Origin: Sternotherus odoratus
Lineage: Eukaryota > Chordata > Testudines > Kinosternidae
Assembly: GCA_032164245.1 (NCBI GenBank)
Contig: JAVMKO010000142.1
Location: 62,001-126,000 of the forward strand
Length of the DNA: 64,000 bases
Direction: 5' to 3'
A program made the translations under genes and the position numbers. Shown in pieces: positions 20,695-32,400 of the stretch (position 1 is the first letter of the stretch; every line of letters starts with the position of its first letter). The notes under the pieces were generated by a model. That model did not search any database, was not told the DNA's origin, and saw nothing but the letters and a program-made list of their open reading frames with translations.

Positions 20695-21478
20695 TGTCAC
20701 AGAGCGCCCAGGCGATGGACTGGAACCGCTCCCTAGGAAGCCAGACCGGACTCCGGGTGAAGGGCCCCCTCTCCGTACACAGCCTGTTTCCCAGGCCAGG
20801 AGCTTCAGGGGTCCCCACTTCCACCTTCCTGGGTCTGACCTCGGAGCATTCAGGACCTTCTGCCCCTCCGTGTGCTTCCCCCAGCAAGCCCGCCTGGGCG
20901 GGGTCCTGGGGCAGCCCATGGGTTCTGCACCCCAAATCCACAGTCAGACGTGACTCTCAGCCAGCCAGCAGAATAGACGGTTTATTTGAGATGTCAGGAA
21001 CACCATCCAACTCACAGCTTCTCAGTCCAAACAGGGTCCCTCAGTTAGGCCTTTCTGGGGTGTGCCAGGAGGTGAGACCCAGATTCCGGGCTCCTGCTTC
21101 TCCCCCAGGTTTATTCGATGACTTCTAATCACAGACCATACAGCGAGCGTGAGCCTTCAGCTGGATCCATCTTGGGGCCAGAGAGCGAGTTCGCTTCTCT
21201 GCCTCTCCCAGCTCGACCCAGACCCAGACTGACCCAAAACCCCCTCTCTAGCCACTTCCTGCTCCTTTGTTCCTTTCCCGGGCTTCAGGTGTCACCTGAC
21301 CTCCCTTCAACAGATTCAGCTGACCTCCCTCCCCCACCTGGGGTCAGGTTACAGCTTCCAGGGATGCACACCTTTGAATACCTGCAGTGGCTCTGCTTGG
21401 CATCACCTTCACATAGACACTTAAGAAATGCATAGGGGAAACTGAGGCACACACACACAGTACTCCCACTTCGTCACA
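20695..21478 (-). mobile_element. Solo LTR, family L1 copy 1
   Basis: Bounded by TGTCAC and GTCACA with a perfect 5-bp duplication CCCCT (20690-20694 and 21479-21483). Read on the minus strand it begins as a TGTGAC-type LTR and carries the ACTGGCTGGCTGAGAGTCACG segment shared with the four other copies at 32490, 37537, 48479 and 55161. It lies in the intron just after the stop of transmembrane exon A. The paralogous intron at 41446-41544 lacks it. Confidence 0.88.
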
Positions 21479-21552
21479 CCCCTTACTCCCCCCAGGGGCT
21501 GGGCCCAGGGAGACATGGGTCCCTCTAACCTGCCATCTCTCTGTGCCCCCAG

Positions 21553-21900
21553 GAGCCTGGATCTGGCCGTGCGGAGAAGAGAATCTCCCCAGGGGTTGAA
21601 CTGCTTCCTGGGGGTCTGAGACGCCGGCACAAAACCCCCTGCCCCCAAAACACCCCCACCTCAGAGATCCCCACCACCACCACCACTCCCGACCTGACAG
21701 CTGCACCCCAATATCGAACCCCTGATCCCTGGCCCCACAGCACCAGCCCCTGTGCTGGGCACATTGCGATCTCCAAGTGCAGTCCCTGGAAGCTGCCGTG
21801 GTGTTACTGTCTGGGCCAGCTGGGCCGGTCTCTACCCCAGGATGGACTGAGGGGTTTGGAGGGTGGGGGAGGATCAGGGCTGGGGCCACTCATCCCACAG
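21553..21900 (+). other. 3' untranslated exon of receptor copy A
   Basis: The segment follows a CCCCCAG acceptor and is similar to 41545-41800 downstream of the complete gene (GCCTGGATCTGGCC, AAAGCTGCACCCC-like blocks). Since the stop lies in the preceding exon, this would be 3' UTR. The shared similarity continues to 22098, where a Tigger element begins. Confidence 0.55.
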
Positions 21901-22098
21901 AATCCCAGCTCCCCGAGAGAGAGCCCACTGTAAGGATAAGGACCTGTCCTGTAGCCATATTTTTTGGCCTGTAGCCATATTGTAAGGCCTAAAGCCCAAG
22001 GCCTTCATCTGCAGCCAGATTAAAAGAGCAGCAGCCATTAGCTGAGAAGCAGGAAGTCACATCCTCACATTCCATCTCAATGATATTAAAGCAATGTA

Positions 22099-22786
22099 CA
22101 GTGAAACCTCGATTTAACGGACTAATTCGGGCGAGGGGGTGTCCGTTAAAGCCGAAAGTCCGTTATTTAATAATTTTTTTAAATTATTAAATAACAGGAC
22201 TTTCGGCTTTAACGGATACCCCCTCGCCCGAATTAGTCCGTCAACCCGCCCGCCGGGGTCCCGGCTGCTGGGACCCGGGCGGGAGCTGTCAGCCCGCCCG
22301 CCCCCGGCTCAAACTGCGGAGGCCGCTGCGAGCGGGCAGAGAGCCCGCAGGGTCCCGGCTCCCGGGACCCTCCAAGGAGCCTGCATGGTGCTGGGGGCCG
22401 GGCGGCAGCCCGCCCCCGGCTCAAAAGCGCAGCGGCCGCTGCGCGCGGCCTCAGAGCCCGCAGGGTCCCGGCTCCCGGGACCCTGCAGGGAGGGTGACTG
22501 CTGCCGGGGGCCAGGCGGCAGCCCGCCCCCGGCTCGATCCGCGGCGGCTGCTGCCGCGCGCGGGCTCAGAGCCCCGCAGGGTCCCGGCTCCCGGGACCCT
22601 GCAGGGAGGGTGACTGCTGCCGGGGGCCAGGCGGCAGCCCGCCCCCGGCTCGATCCGCGGCGGCTGCTGCCGCGCGCGGGCTCAGAGCCCCGCAGGGTCC
22701 CGGCTCCCGGGACCCTGCAGGGAGGGTGACTGCTGCCGGGGGCCAGGCGGCAGCCCGCCCCCGGCTCGATCCGCGGCGTGTGTGGA
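22099..22786 (-). mobile_element. Tigger-like element with hairpin and 116-bp minisatellite
   Basis: The left end CAGTGAAACCTCGATTTAAC follows a TA (22097-22098), as for Tc1/mariner-Tigger elements. A near-perfect hairpin occupies about 22114-22244, with arms of about 62 bp. It is followed by four GC-rich tandem units of about 116 bp (starts near 22348, 22461, 22577 and 22693) with CGGGTCCCGGCTCCCGGGACC-like palindromic cores. The right inverted end is missing. The other copy, 47127-47938, has the hairpin at its right end. The paralogous site near 42490-42496 lacks the element. Confidence 0.75.
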
Positions 22787-23506
22787 TACTGCATTTGGCC
22801 CTGGAATAACAGCACTTACTGACCCCCAGGTGTCTGTCCCCCTCCTCTCTCTGCAGTGGGGCCCCCAGCTCCTTTTCTCTCCCCCCTCTTTCTCCCTAGA
22901 CTTCCCTCTGCCTCTATTTCTATTGCACAAAGCTTCCTTCTCCCCTTCCCTCCAAATCTGCCCCAGAACAGTCATTAGCCTCTCTGGAGCCAGTGCAGGG
23001 ATGCCCAAACTCGGGATTTTCCAGCCAGAGACTCGCTCCAGTGTATGGAGCTGGGGCTGGAAAAAACCCTCGTTTCACTCGGCAACTACCACAGCTCCCC
23101 TGGTCCCTGCTCTGCTGTGTCTGTAACAGCCAGTCCCAGGGGTCAGTGTGGGTTTGTCATGGGGTTGAGCAGGCTGCAGACTCTGGACCCCACCCCCGGC
23201 CTGTGTTTAACCCTGTTCAGTGTGGGGCAGGGGCTGGGGCATCTCCACGAACACAGTAGCGTGCAGAGTGATTTTGCTGCCGGCTCTTCTGGGCCCCCTA
23301 TGGCTGGTGTTTGTGGGGAGCGGGATGAGGGGAGCAGGGAGTTTGAGGGAAGTAGGTTGGGGGTGTCAGGAAGGGGGGTTGAGGGGAGAGGGGCTGGGAT
23401 GTGGGACAGGAGTGTGAGGGAAGACAGGCGTCTCCCCTCAGAAGGTCAGGGCTGGGGGGTAGGATTGTTGGGAGCCCTGCTGTCCCTGCAGGGCACTGGG
23501 AGCTCA
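22787..23506. other. No gene recognised
   Basis: The beginning aligns loosely with 42497 onward (TACTGC...AACAGCAC), continuing the duplication. The rest is unassigned, and frames here have no domains. Confidence 0.45.
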
Positions 23507-23863
23507 TGTCAAGTTGTTGAGTTTGAACTTTGCCCTGGCTCTGTCTGAACTTTCAGCCTAGGCTCTGACCTGAACAGCAGCCTCTGACCCTTTCCCCACC
23601 CTGGCAGCCATGTTTCTATTGTCTTTCTTATTAGCATTTCTTGAACTGTTGTAACACTGGTTTTAACTGGATTCAACCAGGAGAATCTTGGTTGATCACG
23701 TGTGCATATCATGACCAGTTAAGTACTTTGTTGACACCTGTCTATATATACCAATGTTTATCACAAATAAAGCTGCCACACATGCTTCTGAAGCTTTTGA
23801 GCTGAGGAGAGTGTGAGCCCTTTGATCAACGTATTGGGTGTCTGTGTTGTTTGGTCTCTGACA
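23507..23863 (+). mobile_element. Probable solo LTR, second family
   Basis: Starts TGTCAAG and ends CTGACA. It contains a TATA-like CTATATATA (23742-23750) and AATAAA (23767-23772) in the expected order and spacing. Flanks (GCTCA and GCTTG) match only in part, so the edges are tentative. Confidence 0.55.
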
Positions 23864-23879
23864 GCTTGTGAGCCCTAAA

Positions 23880-24054
23880 CCAACTCCGCACTACTTGGAG
23901 GGGTCGCATTCACTCTACCTACAAGCTCTGTCTTAGACCACCTGTCATCTAATAAACCTCTTTTTTACTGGCTGGCGGAGAGTCACATCTGACCATGGAG
24001 TTGGGGCACAGGACCCATGGGGGAAGCTCACAGAGGGGAAGAAGGTGCTGGATG
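23880..24054 (+). mobile_element. Fragment of solo-LTR family L1
   Basis: CTAATAAACCTC followed by ACTGGCTGGCGGAGAGTCAC and GGTGCTGGATGCTCCGAGG is the central to 3' part of the same LTR as 32490-33102, in plus orientation. It is truncated on both sides and joins the start of duplicated unit B. Confidence 0.65.
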
Positions 24055-25029
24055 CTCCGAGGGGGCGTCTCTTTCTCCCAGACAGGCTCTAGCTCAGCCA
24101 GAAGTTAGCAGCTCGATGCAGGGACCCCTGGGGGAGGCTCTCTGGCCTGGGCTGTGCAGACGCTCTGACTAGATGGTCCCATTGGTCCCTTCTGACCTTT
24201 AAATACACGACTATGAAAATAAACTGCCCTGGAAACCTCATATGAGAGAGGGGGAGAGAAGGGGACTCTAACGTGGGAACAAAAATAACCCCATGAGTGG
24301 GTTATTCAATCCCACATCACAGCAGCTCAGGGTCAGGCCGGGGAGAGCTCACTGCTGGACAGGGGAAGAGGTGTCTGCACAGAGGACTCTGCAGATGCTC
24401 AGGGCGCTGTCAGCTCATCCTGCGGTTCCCTCGCTGCACCGAGCAGCTGGACTGTGTGCGCAGAAAGCCACTGAGCAGGAGCCACTCACAGGGCACTGCT
24501 CTGAGCACTGCACGAACACTCCTCTCTCTTCCCTCTTCGGAGCTCTCTAAAACAGCAGTGTCTGGTTCCTTTAATATCCCCATCTGGAGAGCCGGGTCTA
24601 ATTCTGCCCTGGGGTTTGGGCTGTGGGAGAGAGGCAGGGTCTAGCCCAGAAGCAGTAGGGGGAGGGACACACTGTGGAATCCCCTGTGGAAGAGTTCCCA
24701 GGCTGTCTCTGACATTTCCTTTTTCCAAGTTTCCAGGTTCTTCCCCTCTTTGGACAAAATAACCTGGGGTCACTGGACCTCAAGGAAGGTACCAGGCTGG
24801 TCATGGTCACTCAGCCTTTTGGAGAGAGTGGGGGCAGCAGGGAGGAAGGATATTCCAGTGACAGGGGATGTACCTGGAGAGGGAGAGTAATGATGGGATG
24901 AGCTCTTTACCTCAGGGCTTTGCTATATAGGGACCTTTACCAGTATAATTAAACCACTCTAGCTTTGCTGGTGTAACTCCCATGGGGACACTCTTATTGT
25001 GGAATCAGAGCCTTTGTCAGAGTTATTCA

Positions 25030-25270
25030 TAGATCCTAAAGGTAGAGGAGACCCCTGTGATCACATAGTCTGACCCCCTGTATAACACAGGCCAGAGAAT
25101 TGCCCCCAAATAATTCCAGTTTGAACTCCAGCTTCTCTTTCAGAAGAACATCCAGAATTGATTTTAAAAAATGACTAAGGGAGAATCCACCACAGCCCAT
25201 TGTGATTTTCCCTTGATTAATTATCCTCACTGCCAAAAATATGCACTGTATAATTTATATTGCTTCTAAA
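25030..25270 (-). mobile_element. CR1 LINE 3' fragment
   Basis: Paralogous to 17618-17880, with the same reverse-strand CR1 tail phrases (GTCTGACCCCCTGTATAACA, GAGAATCCACCACAGC). Confidence 0.7.
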
Positions 25271-25433
25271 ACAATATAAGATAAACTAGACAAAGGTTCT
25301 CTTATTCCCCATTCTGAGTATGCACTGGGATGTATACTGGTGTATTGGAGCAGTATACATTAGAGCTGATACCAGTTAACTTGCCGGGAAGTACTATAGC
25401 ATCAGGGGTTGGGTGGTTCATGCCAGGCAGGTG

Positions 25434-25667
25434 CTAGGTCAAGTCCATCTGCTCTGGGAACATGTCCAGGTGCTCACAGCGTTCACACAGCTGCCTCTGT
25501 TGCCTCAGCAGGAAATGATCAATGTTCACCCTGCAGGGAGGCTGGGGCAGCTGAGAACTGGACGGATGGCCGCTCAGCATCCACATGGCATGGTTGTGCC
25601 AGAGGAGCTTTCTCAGAAAATCCCCATCAGAACTGACACTGATCACCCTGGATTCAGTCTCACCCAA
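25434..25667 (-). other. Conserved triplicated segment with reverse-strand frame, copy B
   Basis: The longest of the three related frames, 77 codons from an ATG. It contains SRVISVSSDGDFLRKLLWHNH and a cysteine-rich end (CRVNIDHF, QLCERCEHL). I do not recognise the family. The three copies share the GDF..K.LW.NH core and the CRVNIDHF..RQQRQL block (B and C). Confidence 0.4.
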
Positions 25668-25668
25668 G

Positions 25669-25775
25669 TAGCAAGTGTGAAAAATCAGGGTGGGGAATGT
25701 AACAGGAGCCTATATAAAAAATAGACCCAAACATCAGAACTGTCCCTATAAAATTGGGATATTTGGCCACCCTAC
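25669..25775. mobile_element. MITE, compact copy
   Basis: In reverse orientation, this is the same element as 16786-17306 without the Penelope insert: GTGAAAAATCAGGGTGGGG at one end and TATTTGGCCACCCTA at the other, with AACTGTCCCTATAAAATTGGG between. Confidence 0.65.
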
Positions 25776-26014
25776 ACCCAAGGGCCAAGGTGAATAGGTC
25801 ATGGGGGATACAGTCCCTTGCACCCCTACAGCTGGTCTCACACACAGATTTGGCACATGCATAATTAGCATGAACACTTCTTGCCAAACCTTCCAAAAAG
25901 GCCAGTGATTTTGGGATCCTAGCATGAGACCTCTTAAGGGATAACAAACTGCACTGAGCCCCTAACCCTGCTGGAAATCAGCCCCTTTAAGTCAGTATTT
26001 AAAAACAATATTAT

Positions 26015-26740
26015 ATCTGTAAAGAAAGCGAGGAATACTTGTAGCACCTTAGAGACTAACTAGTTTATTTCAGCATAAGCTTTCATGGACTATAGCCCAC
26101 TTCATCGGATGCATAGAATGGAACAGAAGTAAGATGCATTTATACACCCAGAAAGAAGGGGGGGGGAAGGTTGTACATTAGCATAACAATTCTAATACGC
26201 TGTTAAATCTGGATGGGCTATTATCAGCAGAAGAAAAAATACCTTTTGAAATGGATTTGTGTGTCTGGCAGTAGATAACACCTGTTGAAGGTAAATTAAC
26301 TAGGGAAATGCAATCAATTAGTGTAATGAGAGAACCGTTTGCAAGTCCTATTTAGCCCCTGGTTAATTGTGTCCAATTTGAAAATTAATTCCAGTTCCTC
26401 AGTTTCTCGTTGGAGTCTGTTTTGGAAGTTTTTCTGTTTCAAAACTGACACCATCAAGTCTTTAATGGAATGGCCAGGAAGATTGACGTGTTCTCCTACT
26501 GGTTTTTGAATGTTCTGATTTCTGATGTCAGATTTGTGTCCATTTATTCTTTTGTGTAGAGACTGGCCAGTTTGGCCAACGTACATAGCAGAGGGGCATT
26601 GCTGGCACATGATGGTATATATCACATTGGTCGATGTGCAGGTGAATGAGCCTCTGATGGTATGGCTGATGTGATTAGGTCCTATGATGGTGTCAGTTGA
26701 ATGGATATGAGGACAGAGTTGGCATCAGGCTTTGTTAGAT
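26015..26740 (-). mobile_element. Penelope-like retroelement, 5'-truncated
   Basis: The plus strand starts with the reversed 3' terminus (GGAATACTTGTAGCACC, AAGCTTTCATGG, CCCACTTCATCGGATGCATA) and then runs backward through a GIY-YIG endonuclease frame. It interrupts a segment that is continuous in copies A and C (ATATTATATCTATC), so it inserted after the duplication. The reverse transcriptase part is missing. Confidence 0.8.
26314..26625 (-). pseudogene. GIY-YIG endonuclease domain of Penelope element
   Basis: Read on the minus strand, the 103-codon frame starts with IYTIMCQQCPSAMYVGQTGQ, the GIY-YIG signature in its Penelope form. It continues with KRINGHKSDI, whose arginine and histidine fit catalytic positions, a GEHVNLPGHS block, and RETEELELIFKLDTINQGLN, which supplies the acidic metal ligand and the conserved C-terminus. 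The domain nicks target DNA for insertion. The frame has lost its upstream reverse transcriptase and is a fragment. Confidence 0.8.
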
Positions 26741-26846
26741 ATATATATTTATATACACACACAATATATATATCTACCCCCATGTGCATCCTCTGACTAT
26801 CTCCCTTCCTCTATCCCGGTAAGTAGCCCTCTAACTATATATCAAC

Positions 26847-27557
26847 TGTGACAAAGCTCTGTCCTTGTCTCCAAGGATCCTGCATTTCCTGATGGATTTC
26901 ACTAGCCTCAGAGGCTCATTGTGACCCTCCACGTAGCCCTTCTCTCTAGAGACAGCCTATTGAGCCATTTTCATCATAAGCCAATGAGGGAGGTGAGGAG
27001 AAGCTACCCTTCCCTGCACAGTCTCTGTTGTCTCCCAATCTCAGTGATTAATTAGGGGAGGCAGAAAGGGGGAGCCCAGGCCCACCTTCTACTCCAGGCT
27101 CCAGCCCAGGGACCCTAATAGTATCAGCTATGATGGCTGACCTTTTAGCAACAGAATACGTACAATTCCCTGGGCTACTTCCCCACAGCAGTCCCCACTT
27201 CCTCAATACTCCACTTCACCCTTACCTCAGGGCCTCCTCCTTGCATATGATATTGTGTCTACCACTCAGTCTCACCAACAGCACAACTTCCTCCCACAGC
27301 ACCTGACATCCACCCCCACCTGACTAACTGGGAGGATTTTTAACAGGTTTCAGCCAGCCCCTAATTGGTTTCAGGTGTCCCAATCAGGCTAGCTATTTCC
27401 ACTGCTTTCTACAAGGTTATTAATTGGCCCCGGGTATCTTGATTAACCTGGAACAACTGCCATTTGGTTCCAATGGTACCAGGGATTTGTTTAGCCTGGA
27501 ACACACATATCTGTTCCTTAGCACTTTCCTATAGCCATCTGGCCTTGCCCCATCACA
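26847..27557 (-). mobile_element. Probable solo LTR, third family
   Basis: Bounded by TGTGACAAAG and CCATCACA. The flanks rejoin into a sequence matching copy C (ATATATCAA...CAATCTA), which supports an insertion at this place. No open reading frame of note. Confidence 0.65.
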
Positions 27558-29397
27558 CAATCTACCTATCGATCTCTCCATTGTCAGGTCTGAGCAACTG
27601 ACTCCTTCAAGTCTCTGTTAAGCACTAGCATAGAGAGGAGCCCTGGTCATTTCTCTCCTGTGTGGAGCCGTCTCTCTGCTCCATTCAGGGTCTGTGCAGC
27701 AGGAGGAACTCACTCTGCGGACGCTCTTGCTTCACATCTCAGCTACACTTGCAGCTCTGTCTGGGGGGAGAGGGGAGTTCCCCTTCACATCCCGCTATGC
27801 ACTGCTCACGATCCCATCATCAACCTCCCCTTCGCCCTCCCATGGAGGAGAAGTTCCCTCTTCCTGTTCCTGAAAGGTCTGGGTTTGGGTCACGCCAAGT
27901 GAAAGCTCCAGAGCCATTTCTCTGTCACAAGAGAACTGACCCCCTTACACATAGGCCTGATCCCAAGGCCAGTGAAGTCAGTGGAGTCTTTCCTTTGACA
28001 TCAGAGGGCTTTGGATCAGACCAGGGCCCTTCTGAGCAGCATTGTCTGAGTTCAAGCAGCACCTGGCTGCCATCCAAAGGTGCCAAAAGCTCAGCCTGAG
28101 CCCCGGGGATCACCCTGGGGTAGAGCCGCCAAAACACTGTGATCTAAAAAGAACGTCGTTTTCAAAGTGAGAGTTTTTGTCAAACATTTTCATTATTTCC
28201 AGAGTTTCCATTTTTACAAAGAAAAATCTCTTTGGGGGGTTTTATAAAAACAAAAGAGGGAAATTAAAAGAAAAAAGAAAAATTTACATTTGAAAACCCA
28301 CTTTTTCAGAGAATTTTTTTAAAACTTTTCAAGTTTTGGTTTCCTCTCCCTCCCTTTTTACCATTTTGCCGCCAAAAGAGGGGAAAAAATGGGGAAAAAA
28401 TTTCACGTAAGTTTTTTTAAAAAGACTCCAACTGATATTTTCTCTTTTTCACTCTTTCATCTTCTATGCCCTGCTTATAACAGGCAGCCTCATAATATGC
28501 CCCTCTGACCCTCACCTGAGCATTTGAGCTCCCACAAACATCACCTGTCCAGCTGCTCTGCAGAGCTGACTCCATCCAGGGGTAAATGTGCCCAGCCACC
28601 ATCCCAGAACAATCCACTTCTGCATCAATTATTCTGCAAAGTTGATCTCCAAAACTGCTCTGCCTTGTGCTCCTGACACATTTCCCTTGGGGCCCTCGGC
28701 AGTTTGACTTCCAACAGAGGTGTTAACATCTGTTCACACGACTCCCACATTTTTCTTTGGCCATTTTCCCTGGTTCCCCCACTTGCTTAGTCGCATTGAT
28801 TCCAGCTCCCACCTCCTCAGAGGTCACTTCTGGATGCTCTTTCTCAATTGCCTTGTATTCCAGGTTTTCCCAATCACCCAGTGACCTTTCACCCCGGCCC
28901 AGCTGTTCCTTTAGCCAGGGAGATGTCTTGGTTCCCAGGCAATGAGTTGGGGGGGGGGGGGGTTTCCTCAGTGATATGTTTAAACTGAAACAAGAAAACC
29001 AGGCCCCCTTCGTTTCTCAATCTTGCAGCCCTAAATACAGATGCTGTGTCCAGGGTGGGGAAGCAGCATAACCTGGGGCAAGAAACGGGAAGTGGTGATG
29101 AATATCAGCCCTAAAGAGGAGACAGAGCAGGTCAGAGAGAGGTCGCCACATCTCTGCTGCCTGTTCTCTGCATAAGTTAGGGGGCCTGGGAGCAGGGAGA
29201 GGCGCTGGCTGGCGTATCCAACGTGGGGGGAGCAGAAGGGGACAGTTCAGAGCACAGAGAGAGATGGGAGCTTCCCTTCTGCTGAAGTCAGACAGGGCAG
29301 TGGGGACAGATCGGCGTAGGGAGTGACTGCGGATTGTCCCCTTCCAGCCACATTCAGGAGCAGAAGCTGCTGGGCTTGATCTGTTCTTGCCAGCACC

Positions 29398-29431
29398 ATG
29401 ATGATCCTGTTTCTGTGTCTCTTGCTGCCCG
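29398..29431 (+). CDS. Receptor exon 1: signal peptide
   Basis: Two adjacent ATGs (29398 and 29401) sit in an AGCACCATGATG context and encode MMILFLCLLLP before a GTGAGT donor in phase 1. The leader is short, and cleavage probably falls in the next exon. The matching exon is deleted from copies A and C. Confidence 0.65.
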
Positions 29432-32400
29432 GTGAGTATCCGGGAATCCTGTGCTATTTAGTAGGAGGTTGGGAGGAAACAGAGCCGAGAGCAGCCCTCG
29501 GCCCAGACTGTCGGCAAATCCTCTATAGTGAGAGAGAAAAGGGAACCAGTGTAAACACTGAGTAAGAGAGTTACTGGGCCAGATCCCCAGCTGGTGTGAA
29601 TGTCTCTCCACTAGAGTCAATGGGGACACCTTCCCAGCTCTTGTAAATCTGTGTCTGCACTGGAGTCCAGGCTGGTTTATGAGTCAACAGCTGAGGATCT
29701 GGCCTTCTAGAGAGCTGAAGGGAAAGGCGGTTCCCTGCTCAGCCAAGGTCTGTGTGTGAGGAACCTGCCATGCCCCAGATCTAGCGTCCTCTGTAGTTTG
29801 CTTCTTTAGCCACACACAAATCAGGAATATTTCCCTATCTATTAAAAGCAGCTTTTGTCCCTCAAGAGGGACCTCAGAAAATGGGGAGATTTTATCTCAG
29901 CACTAACAACACGTCTCCTTTCTGTTCCAGCGCTGAGTCCCAGCAGCCAGGAGATCTGCTCAGCTCCCGGTGAGTCCGTCTGTCTCTCTGTCCCCAATCT
30001 GCCCATGGCACTTACCACCACCAGTTGTCCAGCCACCATGCCTTGGGCTGCTCCCTGCTGTGTGCGGTGCGAGCGGCAATGGCACAGGAAGGTGAACAGG
30101 CTGTGTGGGATCTGAACGGGGATCCGACTGTCCCGTCCCTGTGTCTCAGCTCTGCTCTGACGCAGGACCACTGTGACATGTGGGTCAGAGAGTCACATCC
30201 ACCCCTGTCGGATTTACCTTCCCATGCACTGGCTCCTAACTCCTCACAGCTGACAGTCTCTTCCCCGTAGCCCACCCCTGACATGGACTCAGCCTGCACC
30301 TTGTTCTTAATGTCAGCAGCACCGGTAGTAGTCAGCCCTGGCAGGCAGGAATCATTCAAGAGGATACGGTCAGAAGGGACCATTATATACCCCAGGCTGA
30401 GCTCCTGTATGACCCAGGCCAGGGAGCCGCGCCCAGCAACCCTGCACCCAGCCCAGCAGAGGCTGGCCGAGCTGTTTCTTTGCTAGCTGCCTGGGCAAGG
30501 CAGCAGCAGGGGGCACCGCAGGGGTGGGCAGATGTTGCCTTGCCCAGTGACAGCAGCAATTCCCCTGCGAGTTCAAAGCTGAGTCCCATCGCCATCTCAA
30601 TTCCTGGGAAAGGAGGATCTGGTCTCTGCCGCTGCCCCAGGGCCATCCCTTCCCCCGGGCCTGGAATTTCCTCCTCTGCCAGCTAGGTGGACTGGTGGCT
30701 GGGAGGGGCACAAGGACAGGGAGGATGGTAGAGCAGACTTCAGAGGGGCTGGGGACTGGACACAGCTTCTTGGCTGTCAGCTTGTGAGCTCCATGGGACA
30801 GTAACTGGCCTTCGCTGTGTCTACTGTCGGGGCAGGCCGAGATGTTGGCTGTTCCAGTGACAGCCCTCAATCTCCAGGGGCCGGACTCCCTGACGGGATG
30901 TCTCTCTCCCGGCCATACTGCCCCAGCTGGGTCAGCAGGGTGGTCATGGTAGGCCCCTTGTTTTAGGACCGTGTGAAGTGCCAGACAACAGAAGCTCATC
31001 TGAACCTCTGGCTTTTCTACAAACCAAATGATCCCGGGACATAAAGATTCCAGTCACAAGAGAGAACTCGTCCCCCTGTGTGCCCAGCTGAGCTGGAATC
31101 AGAACCTCCATCTGAGATGTGGCACAGACCCATCCACCATTTAACTCCTGCCCCACCGCCAGCACTGGGCGCCACCAACACCCCACTGACATCTGTGCCC
31201 CATTCCCCTTCCCAGGTGCTCTCCCTGCCCCCACCCTCTACCTGAGCCAGACATCCGCCCATCCAGGGGACTCCGTGTTGCTCAAGTGTTTCATGGTCTC
31301 CTACCTCCTGGCCACCCGCGTCATCTTCTGCAAGGATGGGGAGGAGGTTTTGTTCCAGACGGGCTTATGGCGAAAAGTCATCTACGACTATAACCATGTG
31401 GTGTCCAGGGGTACCTCTGGGAATTACTCCTGCGGATATGAGATCAAGGACAGTGAGAACCGGGTGATCAGATCCCAGCTCAGCCCTTCCCAGAGCCTCA
31501 GCCTCACTGGTAAGGGGTGTGTGTGTGTGTGTGTTCTTATCGCAGCTCAGCCCTGCCCAGCAAATAGTATCACATAAAATGGGGGAAGGGTGGGGGTGAA
31601 TGGCAGAACCACAGTAAAATAATAAACCCCTAGAAGTGCTGAAATTCATCAAAATATGAAATGAAAAAATTCCAAAAAACATCTCTGTTCAAAATATGAC
31701 ACAGGGAACCCTCCAGATTTTCACCCATCAGATGGCCCATCCCAGACAGGTGGGGGACGGGGACATCATAGAAATGTCGGGCTGGAAAGGACGTCAAGAT
31801 GTCATCAAGTCCAGCCCCTGCACTGAGGCAGGAGCAAGTAAACCTGGACCATCCCTGATAGGAGTTTGTTGGATCTGTTTTATAAACCTCCAATGACAGG
31901 GATTCCACAGCCTCCCCTGGAAGCCTATTCCAGAGCTTCACTAGCCCTATAGTTCGAAAGCTTTTCCTACTGTCTAACCGAATCCTCCCTTGCTGCGGAT
32001 TAAGGCCATTTCCACTTGTCCTACCTTCAGTGGGACTGAGAACAAATGATCATCATCCTCTTTGCCACAAACATGACCATATCTGGAGACTGTTATTAGG
32101 TCCCCCCTCAGCCTTCTCTTCTCAAGACTGAATGCCCAGTTTTTTTCCATCCTTCCTTCTAGGTCAGGCTGTCTAAACCTTTCATCATTTGTGTTGCTCT
32201 TCTCTGGACTCTCTTCAGTATCTCCACATCCTTTTTAAAGCGTGAAACACAGAACTAGGCCCTGTACTTGCTGGGTCGAGTCCATCTGCTCTGGGACCAT
32301 GTCAGGATGCCCACAGCTGCCTCTGTTGCCTCAGCACGAAATGATCAATGTTCACCCTGCAGGGAGGATGGGGCAGCTGAGAACTGGATGGGCCGCTCAG

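Larger units (their letters stand above)
24055..29340. repeat. Duplicated unit, copy B
   Basis: This aligns in blocks with copies A and C. Copy-specific insertions are a Penelope element (about 26015-26735) and an LTR (26847-27557). The unit ends just before the signal-peptide exon at 29398, so this is the copy that retains the 5' end of the receptor gene. Confidence 0.8.

Noticed and set aside
22139..22729. 196-codon plus-strand frame
   Set aside because: It reads through the hairpin and 116-bp repeats of a Tigger-like element.
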